From contig CM070581.1 of the NCBI GenBank assembly GCA_036346355.1, positions 7,936,001-8,000,000 of the forward strand: a DNA stretch of 64,000 nt, written 5' to 3'. Positions 10,567 to 22,321 of the stretch are shown here, one piece after another. The notes beneath the pieces are model-generated. The model was not told where the DNA came from. It saw only the letters and a list, made by a program, of their open reading frames with translations, and searched no databases. The translations under genes were made by a program, and so were the position numbers. Origin of the DNA: Rhipidocladum racemiflorum. Taxonomy: Eukaryota; Streptophyta; Magnoliopsida; Poales; Poaceae. The first letter of the stretch is position 1. Every line of letters starts with the position of its first letter.

Positions 10567-11530
10567 CAGCGTATGCAACTTCTGCACATTTTTTCCAGGC
10601 AAAACACGAAAAAGCACCCATGCTTTACCCCCCACACGATTTAATTGGGTTCAGAATTCGCTATCCTACAGAGGTGGATGGAGACTACCACCATCGCCAC
10701 GAGCTTAGCACTAAGAAAGCGTCACATTTCCCATGCAACCTCTGCTCGACGGAAGGATCCGAGAGACCGACGGGAAGAAATTAAAGAGCAGCCATGGGCA
10801 CTCACCCTGGTAGTTGCAGTCAAAGCGCACGGGTGCATGCAGGCAGTTGGAGAGGAGCTTTCCACTGTCTCATTCCTCCTCCCACTACTGCTAGTACAAA
10901 AATCCCCGGCTAATCACCTCCCTCTCTTAGTCTCTCCCTAGGATTTGTTTGGGGTGTCCTGTTCATGACACAACCATCACCCACTGCCCAACAACCAAGA
11001 GACGGACAGGGAAGCAGAGATGTCGCTTCCCAAACTACGAAAGTACGTCACACGGGCCGCGGTATCCGCTCGCCTTTTCTATCTCTAGAGCTGAAGATTG
11101 TGCACGTCCGTATCCTATCGCACGCAACGTTCATGGTCCGTCGTCCAATCTGTGACATGATCCCGCGTCTTGGAGATTAATGGATTGGCATGGAAATGAC
11201 GCAAAATATGTTATGTTGTAATGCGTTGGTCAACAGGTCAACTTCTCAAAGTGTCCGGTGTGGTTGTTTAGGAATAGTATTGTACATGTGCCATACATTA
11301 TTTTAGCAAAAAAAAGAAGAATAGGAGTTTGGCTTTGGAATATGGATCATTGAATAGTGGTATTTAGTAGGTTCACTTGGATTGGTGCGTGAATTTTCTC
11401 ACCTGAAAGGCTTGTTTCTGTCACACAAAAGAGAATCCTGCCTTTTCTTAGTTTTTTCTTATCGCTTTATCTCCCTAGTCTCTCTCTCTCATTAGTCTCT
11501 CTCTATATAAATAGTTCCATACTCCTGGAA
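10567..11530. other. No recognised gene
   Basis: Open frames of up to 108 residues occur (10458-10784, 10645-10941), but they overlap in several frames and lack conserved motifs. I see no repeat or RNA gene. Confidence 0.4.
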
Positions 11531-11845
11531 GTATGTACTCCCGCTCCCAATATACTGCTTAAATGATATTGTTATACATTTTTATCCTTTTGAGTATACT
11601 CTAATACTGATTATAAGATACTTCAAAGTGAGTTCCACGAAAAATTTTATCAAAGTCCACACTTTATAGCATAATTTGTTTATATACTCTTTTTACACAT
11701 TGGAAAAGGGTATATAGCAAAAAAAATAAAGGACTCCGATGAATTTTTTTTAACAATATCGCATTGTACTATCTTAGAATTATTATTAAAGTATATTGAA
11801 AGTGATAAGAAGTATAACACATTCGTTTAAGTGGTATATATATAG
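11531..11845. mobile_element. MITE, family Z, copy 1
   Basis: About 315 bp. The left end (TATGTACTCCCGCTCCCAAT) is matched inverted near the right end, where CGTTTAAGTGGTATATATA is the complement of the TATACTGCTTAAAT side. Related copies occur at 30989-31317 and 31318-31663. AT-rich and non-coding. Confidence 0.6.
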
Positions 11846-12670
11846 TTTATCCTATGTCGCTTTATCTCCCATAGTACAGTAATCTACAGGTATTTGGTAC
11901 TGAAAGTAACATCTAATGAGAGCTATCAAAATGATTACCCAAAAAATCCCGGAGTTTCTGAACAGGGCTTCAGATTTGATGCTTCATTGCAAGGTGTCTA
12001 AGGTGATCTGCATTGATGACACATGACTACATTAGATCTGTACTTGTCCCAGTTTTAGCCAGCCTCAAACCGACAAAAGCAAAGCTTGACAAATAATTGA
12101 AGTGATCTTGGTACTAATGAAAACATAATTGTACGGGCTAATTCGGTACACGAGCCTCTCACAAAAATGGTAGTACATCATATTTCAAAACTAGATCACT
12201 ATCTTGAGAGATATCTTGTCATCACAACTACTGCAAAGACTTATCTGATGCAACCAAATGGTTTCCGTTCAGAATGACCAAAGATCTCAGCATTGCCATG
12301 CGACAACTTCTCAGAAAGCTAGAAAGACATCTCATGCGATAATTTAACAGCGCCGTGTCACGGCCAAAGGCCAAATGATATGCACACCATATGATTCTGT
12401 CCAAATATCTTTTTCTCATGCCAATTTCTTAAGCTGACATGACAGCTCCGTTTGTAGTTCTACTGAGGGACATGTACATCAATGACAGCTCACAAATCTT
12501 AGCTAGAAAACAAGAAAAATAGGAAGAGTAGTAGTATGAAACAGTCAGAATCTTCTTGGGTTTGATTCTCTTTAGCTGCAATTCCCTAGAAGTATCCTCA
12601 TACAAATCACCACAATGGTACAGCTTTTCTTTCATGCCAACAAAATGTCGCAAATGGGGAAGATTAAAAA
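11846..12670. other. No recognised feature
   Basis: Short open frames (12228-12419, 12429-12653) show no domain. Moderate AT content, no clear repeat. Confidence 0.4.
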
Positions 12671-12864
12671 AGAGTTCTTTTACGATACACTAAATTGGAT
12701 ATGAACCATTCATTCTTTTCGATCCAATAGATCAGATTAACTAAAGTTTACTTATACTATACCTGTTAGTAGAGTAGTAGAAACACCCTTAACAAATCAA
12801 CGGTTAGATGTGATTTCTACTACACATTTTATACTATAAGTACAATCCACCGTAAAATTTCTCT
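12671..12864 (-). mobile_element. MITE, family X, copy 2 (inverted relative to copy 1)
   Basis: Reverse-complement match over its full length to 2031-2226, including the inner block ACATCTAACCGTTGATTTGT. The copies lie 10.6 kb apart. Confidence 0.75.
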
Positions 12865-13989
12865 TAAAAAATTGAGCAGAAGAACGAATTTTTAGCTGTA
12901 AGCTGGAGTAACTAGATTCAGATTGCCAGGCGACATGTCATAATGCAGTCTGGCTCTTTATAGTTGGCAAAGGTCTAGAACAGCACAGCATTTAAACTAA
13001 ACACGAGCTGTTAATTTATGATCGAAATTCAGAATAAGGATCGTTATGGATTTGTTTCCAAGTAGGACCCTAGGTCGTCACCATATATACCTTTTTGTAA
13101 GCCGCAGAAAAAGTAGAAGAAAGATTATAATCCTCTGCGTTTTGTAACACTCAAGGAAATAATGAGATTTTGCCGACCGACGTCCGCGGCTTTTTTCCGC
13201 AAGGGGTTTTCACGTTGAATCTGTCTCTTATTCTTCTTTTCGATTTGATCTATTTCATACTTTTATGTCTGTCGATTCTAATACGAGCGGTTCTGCCTCA
13301 TGATTTCTAAATACAATTCAGTAACTGTACTACTCACTCTACAGTATCAGATATGGAGTAATATACTTTTGATCTTATATATTCACCACTATATATTTAG
13401 GAGAAAAAGTTGCTCACAATTATTAAATGTAGAACATCCGGCACTTGAATATCCATTTTACGAAAGTTTGTGCTTGATGGAACTATATTTTGTTTGGAAA
13501 AATAAAAATTGCTTTGGCATCTAGTACACCAGAGAGAGAGAGAGAGAGGATCAAGAACACGACGCGCGACTTTTTTCTTCAGAAAAACCGTGCATGAACA
13601 GATCAATATTTATAAATACAAGTTGCGTATTATATATTAGTAATCTTGTACGTTTCTTCACCTAGATAAATTCATATTGACGTAATCAATGTTCAACGAA
13701 ATACACAAAAGAGAAGTATAGTCCTCTTGTAATAGTTTTGAAGTCTACGTCTAATGCATGTACTAATTAAATCTACTTCTACGCATGCCAAAAAGAATTC
13801 AAATGCAGCAACAGAAATGTTCAAATGTAAAATTCTGGCCACTAAAGCTCCAAACACAATAATTGCCGCATGAATTTTAGAATGTGCGTGCATCGTTGAC
13901 ACCTTCGCCTTCTAGAGAAAAGTGGGACTTTTCGTAGTTTTCGGCCAAAAAAGAAAAGAAGAGTCCAATAAAGAAGAAGAAGAAATCAA
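12865..13989. other. Non-genic DNA with short simple repeats
   Basis: A short (GA)n run sits at about 13531-13548. The 60-75 residue frames on both strands carry no recognised motif. Confidence 0.4.
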
Positions 13990-14900
13990 TCTGCTCTACT
14001 CATATTACCTCCATTATACTCCGGAGGAAGCGCGCACGGAAGCCACCCCCACGTGTCCCTCCGCTCTCTCTCTCCTCGTTTTGCAAAAAAACCTGTCCGA
14101 TTCTTAAAATTACGGATAGGTCCTTTTAATTTCCGTAGGGGTCCTTTGCGATTTTCTGTGAGAGGGGAATTTTTTTCCCCGGTTCGCGTTTAGGTCCTTC
14201 GTTCGTTTTTTTACAAAAAAACCTTCCGTTAAATACGAATCGCGAGTGAGCCCTTTTATAGTTTTTCAAAATAGCGGATAGGTCCAAAATAATAACAAAT
14301 AGGTCCCTACGCTTTACGTTCAGGTCCTTTCTCCGTTTTGCCCGGAAAAAATATTTTTGTGGTCCGTTTTTTCTCCAGAGCATAGGAAAAATATTTTCGT
14401 TGCCCGTTTTCCTTGAAAAAAATATGTCCTTTCTCCGTTTTACCCGGAAAAAATGTTTTTGTGGTCCGTTTTTTCTCCAGAGCATAGGAAAAATATTTTC
14501 GTTGCCCGTTTTCCCTAGAAAAATTTTTTTTATGGTCCGTTTTTCCTCCAGAGAATGCGGAAAATATTTTCGTTGGCCGTTTCTCCAAAAAAAAAAAGGA
14601 AAATCGTTTCCTTTCTCCGTTTTGCCCGTGAAAGATATTTTCGTGGTCCGTTTTTTCTCCGGAGCATGCAAAAAAAAGGAAAATCGTTTCCTTTCTCCGT
14701 TTTGCCCGCGAAAAAAAAATTCGTGTTCCGTTTTTCCTCCGGAACATGCGAAAAATGTTTTCGTTCGTCGTCTTCCAAAAAATAGATTGCCAATTCGGTT
14801 TTTGTCCGCCGTTTATCCATTTTTTCCCGTTTTGTGCGGAAAAACAACGCAAATTTTTTCCCGTTGACGTGCGCGGCGTGCGCCGCGGTCACTTTTCTAG
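13990..14900 (+). mobile_element. Probable small non-autonomous Helitron
   Basis: The 3' end has the Helitron signature: a perfect 7-bp stem (CGCGGCG, loop TG, CGCCGCG), about ten bases, then CTAG followed by T at 14901. A plausible 5' end, TCTGCTCTACTC preceded by A, is at 13990; this end is the weaker call. The interior repeats 'taggtcc' phrases and a tandem array, as in some grass Helitrons. No Rep/helicase coding. Confidence 0.55.
14328..14785. repeat. Imperfect tandem array, about 5 units of 80-100 bp
   Basis: Each unit starts near CCTTTCTCCGTTTT, continues with GTGGTCCGTTTTTTCTCC and ends with an A-rich stretch. The array leaves long open frames on both strands (minus 181 residues twice, plus 155 residues). 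These are products of the repeat and show no domain. Confidence 0.8.
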
Positions 14901-15239
14901 TTAGCATTGCATGGTGAGGCAAGGGCGAAACATACTAGTTTCCATCTAGCTCATTAGATAACTAGTTGCACAGTGGGTCCGTACGTCGTCTCGGGTCAAA
15001 AGAATTGTCGATAAGTCACTGTAGCTCATGTCCAAAAAAGTTCTAGTTTTTTTTTTTTAAAAAAAAATGTTGCAAAAATTTTATTTTTTCAAATAAAATA
15101 AAATAATATAAGCAGAGATTTTAATAAAGAATGGAAATCTATTTTTTGGAAACACATTATGTGCCGTGTCCTGCTGCCACGTGTCGGGATTTGACACTAG
15201 AGGCGACCTTGGCAAGGCCCCATCTTGCACCACTGACTA
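14901..15239. other. Flank with poly-A/T stretches
   Basis: Homopolymer-rich around 15045-15110. No gene seen. Confidence 0.4.
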
Positions 15240-16553
15240 TAGGGGTGGGCATTCGGTTTGTTCGGTTTTTTTTTCCAGTTTTTGGAAACCAGCAACCGGA
15301 CCGAACCGATCCAAATTCAAAAACCGAACTAAAATAACCAAAAAATTTTGGCTCGGTTATTTCGCTTTACTGAAAAACTGACCAAAACAAGTATCAACAT
15401 CACAGACTCACGGTTCATCACATCACAGTCACCGACCAAAGCAAGCATCAATAAAGAAACTTGATTCAATTCACGTAGAAGAAGATGGAGGAGCCTGCGC
15501 GGCGGCTTGAGGAGGAAGGGCAGAGGTCGGCTAGGCAGTCCAAGAGGGCAAAGAAGATGGCCTCGGCGATGGCGACAAAGGGGAAGAATACTATGCACAA
15601 CCGCTCCCCCACCGTCAGCGAGCTCCTCAACCTCTGCCACACCCAAATCAATCAACATGATGAATCAAGAAGAGAAAGAAAGACATGAAAAATATGAGGA
15701 GGTGGGGCGGTCTGGGCGGAGACGCGGAGGAGAGGGAGGGGGCACCTCGGGGATGAACATGGGGGTAGATAAGCAGAGGATAGGGAGGATTGCCTTGGCT
15801 GGATCTGACCCATTTCGGCCACATTGTCGCCGTCCAAGGGCCACCAGATTTGCCCCATCTCGGCTGGATCTGGAAGATGCCGCGTTGGGGGAGGACTCAC
15901 CAGGACCGAGGGACGAGACGTCGCCGCGCCGAGGGAGGATGCACCGCACCAAGGCCCAAGGGAGGACGTGTCGTTGCGCCTGCATCGAGGCCCGAGGAAG
16001 GACGCGCCGCCACGCCAGGAGAGAATGTGCCGCACCGAGGGCCGAGGGAGGACGCGCCATGAGAGCCAGGAGGAGGCGTTGCCCTTCGGGGGGAGCTTGA
16101 GGGAGGAGGGCAGGCGGCGCCGAGGAAGCTAGGAGGAGGTGTCGTCCGCTAGTGGAGCTTGATGATGCCTAGGGAGGAGGGTAGACGGCACGGAGGGAGG
16201 AGGCCGAATGGTGGAGCATTCGATCTAGGGCTGGGACTTGGGGAGGAGGCGGACTAGCGGCGCAGCCAAGGCCGGAGGAGGCACTAGGGAGGGCTTGGAG
16301 GTGGAGTGGGGAATGGATCGGGGAATGGACATGGGAACTGAATGGCGGAATGACCGAATGGGGGTCGGGGGATTTGGATACTAAGCATCACAATGATTGG
16401 AAATTTCGGTGTTCGGTTTCGGGAATCACAAAACCGAATCGTACACCAAAAACTGAATACAATCAAAATAAAAATCGAATCGAAAATCAAAAACCGAAAT
16501 AACAGTTTATTCGATTCGATTTTTCGGTTTCGGTTTAAATATACCCACCCCTA
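15240..16553. mobile_element. Non-autonomous hAT element with GC-rich interior
   Basis: About 1.3 kb. The ends are TAGGGGTGGGCAT at left and, complemented, TAGGGGTGGGTAT at right, followed inward by repeated 'accgaa' subterminal motifs. Flanks ACTGACTA (15232-15239) and CTTGACTA (16554-16561) match at 6 of 8 bases. There is no transposase. The middle (15485-16300) is GC-rich with overlapping frames, e.g. a 67-residue frame at 15485-15688 containing HNRSPTVSELLNLCHTQINQ. That could be a captured host exon, which I do not recognise. Confidence 0.7.
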
Positions 16554-16711
16554 CTTGACTAGTCCTGATTCCTGACCTGATCACCCTATTTATGCTCCCT
16601 GCTCCTCCCTCACATGTTCCCATCCGCACTACTCCATTGTATCACATGCACGTCTTCGTGGTATGAAAAACCAAGTATGTATAAACACTACTACAGATCC
16701 GTACATCACAA

Positions 16712-17205
16712 TCGGTTCTTTTTGGTCATCACAGTCGGTTTTGGTGGCGATACAAAGTTCAACGACAGTGATAAGGTAGATATATCACAGTCGGTTTTTA
16801 ACCGACACTAATAATACATTATCACTGTCGGTTCTTTTTAGGAACCGACTGTGATATTACACTTATCACAATCGGTTTTCGCGTAGAACCGATTGAGATA
16901 AGTATAATATCACAATCGGTTCGTTTTTAGAACCGATACAAATGATTACATTATCACAATCGGTTTTTTGTTGAAACCGATGGGGATAAGTATAATATCA
17001 CAATCGGTTCGTTTTTAGAACCGATTCAAATTATTACATTATCACAATCGGTTTTTATTGAAACCGATGGGGATAAGAATATTATCAAAATCGGTTCTTT
17101 ATGCAAACCGATTGCGATACTAAAAATATCCCAATCGGTTCCAAAGAAGAACCGACAGATATCAGATTTATCCCAATCGGTTCCAACCAAGAACCGATTG
17201 TGATG
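16712..17205. repeat. Left subterminal repeat array of the CACTA element
   Basis: Roughly a dozen paired motifs, each TCACAATCGGTT, a short spacer, then AACCGATTGTGA-like. Each pair can form a small hairpin. Spacing within and between pairs is regular, suggesting cooperative transposase binding. Confidence 0.85.
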
Positions 17206-17433
17206 ATGTTATCGCCCATCGTCCAAAATGGCCTCGCATTGACAACATGACACATTCATCACAATCCACAATATCACGTAACATATACATCACAATCTAC
17301 ACACATTACATTGAAATTAATATTGTTTACAATCAGTAATGCATCACATTCACATTTAGATAAATTTTGTTTACACTTTATGGACTAGTATTTGCTTGAA
17401 TGGTCTCTATATCTACCATCATCCGTTATAACT

Positions 17434-20400
17434 TCATCGCCCAAAGACCACCGCATAAATGGTCTCGTAATTTCTTGTGATCGCGTTGGTTAGGCTCTTC
17501 CTGATGATATCAAGGTCCTGCAAAATAGATAGTAGTGCACTAATATATTTAAGTCTTAAATTGGAACAAAAACATGCTGATAGTATTATGCTTGTAAACA
17601 AATATCACATAGACAAGAGTGCAAATAATCTGCTCTATACCTTAGGGAAAAGATGTGAGCAACCAACCAAAATCAAGATGTGATGCATCACGTAAAAGCC
17701 ACACGCATCATCGCACCCTTGTTGATGACACTGTGAACAAAGAAACTTAAATTAGAGACGAATTAAAAATAGGTGTAAGAAAAAATCCTATGATAGACAC
17801 TTGTACCTTGAAGCGCTTCCACTCGAGTTTGGTGCCTTGTTTATCATTGTGTCGGCCACGTTCAAAGAACGTAAGACATGAAAGCCCTATACATTGGAGA
17901 GATGCCATGCATTGAGGTTAAAAATACCTAACGTAGTTCAATATGTAAAGTGTTAGGTTAGAGGAATGTACTTACTTCGCAAAACAGGCTCGATCGCATA
18001 GTCCATCTGGTCTATTTTCGAGTGAGTTCAACGTGTAGACCTTGTTTTGATTCGAACAACCACAAGTAGAACCCAATGGTTGCTTATTAAACGGTACACA
18101 ATGCAAGAGAATAAGTTAATACAAGGTTGAAGTGTGTACATGTAATTGAATTGTATAGTAGTACATACTCCTGGGGGTATGGGAAGAGAATGAAGTCCTT
18201 GCCTCCTCATGCAATGCCTCGCTTGATGTATCCTGTAAGGAACTCCGATTGATACTTAGCCATGGTCGCAGACACCATCTCGGGTCGACAAACCCGACAG
18301 GGTGTCGACCCGCCACGGCCATTGCCTCATGATCCTGCGATTCATGTCAATTGTTAAAAATATAATACAAAATCAATAAATAGTCATCCGATTGAGTATG
18401 GTGCGAGACTCAGCGTCGAGGATCGTATGGTAGAAATATCGACAATTTTCAAGCTGTACATAAAGTGAGATCCTCAAAATCGATCGAAGGTCCCATCCTC
18501 GCTATGTGGAATTGGCCCGCTCGATACTTCACTATGAAATCGTGGCGAGGCTCGGCCTCATGTGACCTATCGATGTACCATCCATGTAGGTGACGAGTGA
18601 ACAAGCCCAAAGAATTCAATTCTTGGCTTGGGAGAAAGGGCTTTCCATGTATGTACTGCTTGTGATCATCAGGGTGCTCTGTGCCCTCTGACAACTTTGC
18701 CTTCTTCACGGAGGGACTCTCTGAACTCTGCTTTGTATCTTTCGTCATCGTGGTAGAAGTCCTTTTGTGCCCCACCTGCGCACCAAGATTTGCAAAAGCG
18801 TAGGTGCAGGAGGTGCACTGCAGCGTAAGTGCAAAGTTGTGTAGCAGGGCAGGAGCATGTGCAGCAGAGCAGAGCAGAGCAGCAGAGTACCAGCAGTGAG
18901 CGTGAATGTGAGGAGCAAAGAGTAGGAGGAAGCGAGTACCAGCAGAGTAGTAACAGGAGGAGCGGCGGTAGTAGGAGGAGCAATGGCGATAGGAGCGACA
19001 CCGATGCATACGATTTCAGCAAGAGCAGAGTAGCAGCAGCAATAGCAAAGAGCGATAGCGTGAGCGAGCCAGCTTGTACCAGATGCGTATGGTAGCGAGT
19101 ACCGCAGCATCGGCAGCGGAGGAGGTGCTTGCACTACGACACCCGTCGCGCCACTTGATGAACGACATCCGTGCTTGCCCGAGAGTGGTGATATCTTCGT
19201 TCGGGGAACTCCAGGCATGAGACATGTAAACATCGTGGACATAGTCCACCTGCACCCTCATGTAGCCCATCCCCAAAGGTATACCATGCACCGTGTCATC
19301 CTCCTTGCTTGGAAATGCAACCCGCGCGTAGCCTCAATCAGTATTCCGTCGTCGATCGGGACTAGCCGGCACTTGGCGGGACCCTCGCAAGAAGTGATCA
19401 AGATCTTCATCATAACTGTGTTAAGCTTACTCATGTACCTTTTGGTCTCAAACAGTTATTACCTTGAGGTGTGGAATGCACACTTCCTTATTGGAAGCGC
19501 AAATGCTAGGGCGTAGCATAGGCGATGGTTGAGGAATCTGATTCGGGAGAACATCGCCATCATCTCACCCATCATCTCACCTTTAACTCCTCCTTCAACT
19601 CCTCCTTCATCTGCAAACGGATCCGCGCCTCACGTGCTTCCCATGATCTTGCCCTGGCACCGACGCGCTCCTCTACAAAGAAGGACCTCTTCAGATACTC
19701 CCGCACTCGCGCAAGCACCCGCCCTTATGATCGGGCTTCCCGATTGCCGAACACAGGATGTCCCGTGACCCTTGGCTTTCAAATGCTCCTTGCTCTTCTG
19801 CAGGCTTACCTCCTCCCGCAGTCGCAAATATAAATTATTACTAAAATACAATGGGAATATAATATGCAATGTACTATGTTAGATATCTTACGATGGTCAT
19901 GACGATCTGTGCGGTCGCGGGGTTTGGAATGACAATCTGACCGTCAGAGGTTTTCTTCGTCCTCGCTAATACCCAGTCGCGTGCCCGCTCCTCGCATATG
20001 TGGGAGTAAGGCATCGTTGTCCCAGAGGTTGCACACTCAGAGGCTAGTCGCACCCACTCTGCCTTCTTCCCTACGTACCCACCGGAACCGAGGTGGTGCG
20101 CGTGTGTGTTACGCCTCTGTATAGCGATATTCTTCTCTCTCAGCTCCTCCGCCTCAGGCGTACTCCTCATCCTTGCGAACTCCTCCCAAACCTCGGGTGT
20201 AACAAATGGATACCTTTGGAAGGGAGTACGGTCTTTCAACACGAACTCGGCATGCATGGTCACCCTGAAATGCCTCAAAGCCACACCCATTCTCTTCAAG
20301 GCGTACCGTCTCGCATTGATTTCATCTTCCTCTGGTATAATCCATTTTCCCTTAACTTCATCCCACAGTCGGTTCTTACGCTGCCGCTTACTTCCTTCCT

Positions 20401-20629
20401 CCAGGTCCTTAATTGTGATCGGCACTCGCTCCCTCACCAATTGGCCGATAAAAGAGGAGTAGCGCCTTAAACGCCAGACCGTGCAAACCCCTGGCATTGA
20501 AGTGGAGCACTTGCGGCGTTCTCCCTGTGGCTCCTTTATTCGGTCCTCCGCCTTTCTAACCTTCCTCGATGGGGCAGCGGGACCTTCTTCTCTCTCGGGC
20601 GTTGAGCCGGTGCTCTCTCTTTGCGACAT
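17434..20629 (-). pseudogene. CACTA second gene: Transposase_24-like protein with C-terminal Ulp1-like (C48) domain
   Basis: It starts at ATG 20629 (MSQRESTGST). The first 246 codons (to 19892, donor GT at 19891-19890) resemble the plant En/Spm accessory protein, with WDEVKGKWIIPEEDEINARR. Later exons keep KPDHKGGCLRECG (about 19730), DDTVHGIPLGMGYMRVQVDY (about 19300) and KPFLPSQELNSLGLFTRHLH (about 18620). Downstream exons match Ulp1/SENP proteases: VGFVDPRWC (18290), KDFILFPYPQ (18200), catalytic-His block NHWVLLVVV (18085), GTKLEWKRFK (17820) and catalytic-Cys block GCDDACGFYVMHH (17690), ending in VVFGR and stop 17434-17436. A stop near 18212 and a frameshift after NHWVLLVVV damage it. 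Introns are inferred. Its role is presumably DNA binding or SUMO-linked processing for the transposon. Confidence 0.65.
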
Positions 20630-20722
20630 TTCAAGTAAGTACGTATATTGTCAAACCTAAACTTCATGAGAGGAAGCAATTCAAATTTCACATAATAGAA
20701 AGCAATTCACATGTCTATCTGT

Positions 20723-21100
20723 AGACCGACTAAGAACGAACGTACCAACGATGACTCATAATCTCTAAATAGGTTAGGTCCTAATCCCATTCGAGGATAT
20801 GTGGTTCGAGCAAGTTCCTAAGTTGTTGTACAACTCTAGAGGAAATTTGAAGATCTTCCGCTGTTCTCCAAATACACGTCTCGACAACAGGTCAAGAGGG
20901 TGTGTATTCGAAGAACACCAGGAGATGTCGACTAAACTTTCTCTAGAGTTTGTACAACAGCTTAGGAACTTGCCCGAGCCACATATCCTCGAACTATCCA
21001 AAAAACGTGGACAATTCGAGACTGCTTATTTATAAATATGCCATTTAAGCATACTTATAAACAAGCACCCTCGAACGGGAGACGCATAGGTTACGCAACT
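20723..21100 (-). promoter_or_regulatory. Duplicated promoter/leader, copy in front of the second CACTA gene
   Basis: About 378 bp, closely matching 25656-26040. It ends 94 bases before the ATG at 20629. It contains the TATA-like palindrome TATTTATAAATA (21027-21038). About 34 bases downstream on the minus strand a ~204-bp inverted repeat begins (20790-20993). Duplication at equal positions before both genes argues that it is their shared promoter and 5' leader. Confidence 0.65.
20790..20993 (-). repeat. Foldback (hairpin) in the leader of the second CACTA gene
   Basis: The outer 14 bases of each arm pair perfectly (TCGAGGATATGTGG with CCACATATCCTCGA). Arms of about 80-90 bases pair imperfectly around a ~45-base loop, which itself contains a small AATACAC/GTGTATT pair. 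It would lie at the very start of the predicted transcript. The shape fits a microRNA-like or siRNA-yielding precursor or a translational block; function is unknown. Confidence 0.75.
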
Positions 21101-22000
21101 AAACTCGATAATAAAGTGCGATAATATAGCATGTGTTACAAGTTTCAAATTGCAATGATGGATTGCTCTCAGATTGCTATAGAAGGGTTGCTAAATTAAT
21201 TAGCCGTCCAACTTCTAGATGGCCAATATATCACCGGCTATTACATCTAAAAATTTAAGGATTACACAACCCTAGAACAAAGATCGCTTCTAGCACGTAA
21301 AACAACAAGTACAAAGATAATATCGTAATGAATATAGCACTAATCTAACCCTACCACAATGCATTAAGAGCAAGTGCCACCAAATTGTCGACTAAGAGCA
21401 TAAAGGAATAAGCACAAGATCGCTTTGCTCGACCTAGAACAATGCATTAAGAGCAAGTGGCACCAAATTGTCACTAAGAGCGGCTGTTGTTCTAGGTCTA
21501 GCAAGTTCCTTTAATGATCGATTAATCAAGCCTCATTCAAAAGCAATCATCATCGAGCTATTTACAACCAATTACAGCCTGATCCGAAATGCATCTTACG
21601 GTCGCCGAACCGAGTCGGCAATGGGGAGGAGCCGATGGGGACGCCAGATGGGGGGACGAGCCGAGGAGGAGGCGCCTGGGGAGGACCAGAGGGGAGGCGC
21701 GGGGGAGGACCCAGAGGGGAGGCGCCAGGGGAGGCGCCACGGGTACCCGCCAATGGGGAGGAGTTGGGGAGAGCGCCACTGGGTAGGCGCCCGGCCGGGA
21801 GGTGGTCGAGCTAGGGTGTGGGAGGAGTCGGAGGGGGAGGCGCCGGGGGGGAGGAGGCGGAGGGGGAGGCGCCGGTGCGGGAGATGGTGGAGCTAGGGTT
21901 GTGGAATGAATTGTAACGAAATCAGTGCGCGCCGAAATGAACTGAGTGTGCGCGCCGAAATGAACTGAGTGTGCGCGCCGAAATGAAAATGCTCTGGGTT
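21101..22000. other. Spacer between the two CACTA genes, with direct repeats
   Basis: Contains two copies of CAATGCATTAAGAGCAAGTG (about 21358 and 21440), a GC-rich purine stretch (21600-21890) open in several frames but without motifs, and three copies of a 23-bp unit at 21925-21986. The upstream promoter of the second gene may extend into its right part. Confidence 0.5.
21925..21986. repeat. Three tandem 23-bp units
   Basis: GTGCGCGCCGAAATGAACTG starts at 21925 and 21948, and a partial third copy starts at 21971. Confidence 0.85.
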
Positions 22001-22165
22001 TTATCACGGTCGTTTCTATAGAAAAACCGATCGCAATTATAATGAGTATCTGTGTCGGTTCTATAGAAAAACCGATCGCAATATGTGGAGTATCTGTGTC
22101 GGTTCTTTAAAAGAACCGATCGCAATTATACTATCTGTGCCGGTTTCCTAAAGAACCGATTGTGA
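22001..22165. repeat. Internal cluster of CACTA subterminal motifs, 1
   Basis: TATC-TGTGTCGGTTCT and AGAACCGATCGCAAT-type pairs, related to the motifs at the element's ends but found in the interior, just past the stop of the TNP2 gene. Confidence 0.8.
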
Positions 22166-22321
22166 TAACTATGATCCAATTTCTAATTTTTTTTAAAACA
22201 GAATCTTCATTCAAAAGAGTCGAAAAGTCAAATCTTTTTCAAATTTGCTATACTATAAGATCCATTTGACATATATATTCTACAAAATGCCACATTATAC
22301 AGGGAATTCTTACAACATAAT

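Noticed and set aside
14126..14922. Lys/Phe-rich frames of 130-181 codons on the minus strand and 155 codons on the plus strand
   Set aside because: Both strands are open because of the tandem repeat; no domain and strongly biased composition.
18540..18580. miR820-like sequence in the CACTA element
   Set aside because: A 'TCGGCCTC' start is present, but the rest does not match the known microRNA.
18829..19095. Plus-strand frames across 18.8-19.8 kb
   Set aside because: They lie opposite the second CACTA gene and derive from AGC/GAG-rich low-complexity sequence.
20093..20470. 125- and 118-codon plus-strand frames
   Set aside because: Antisense to the first exon of the second CACTA gene, with no motif.
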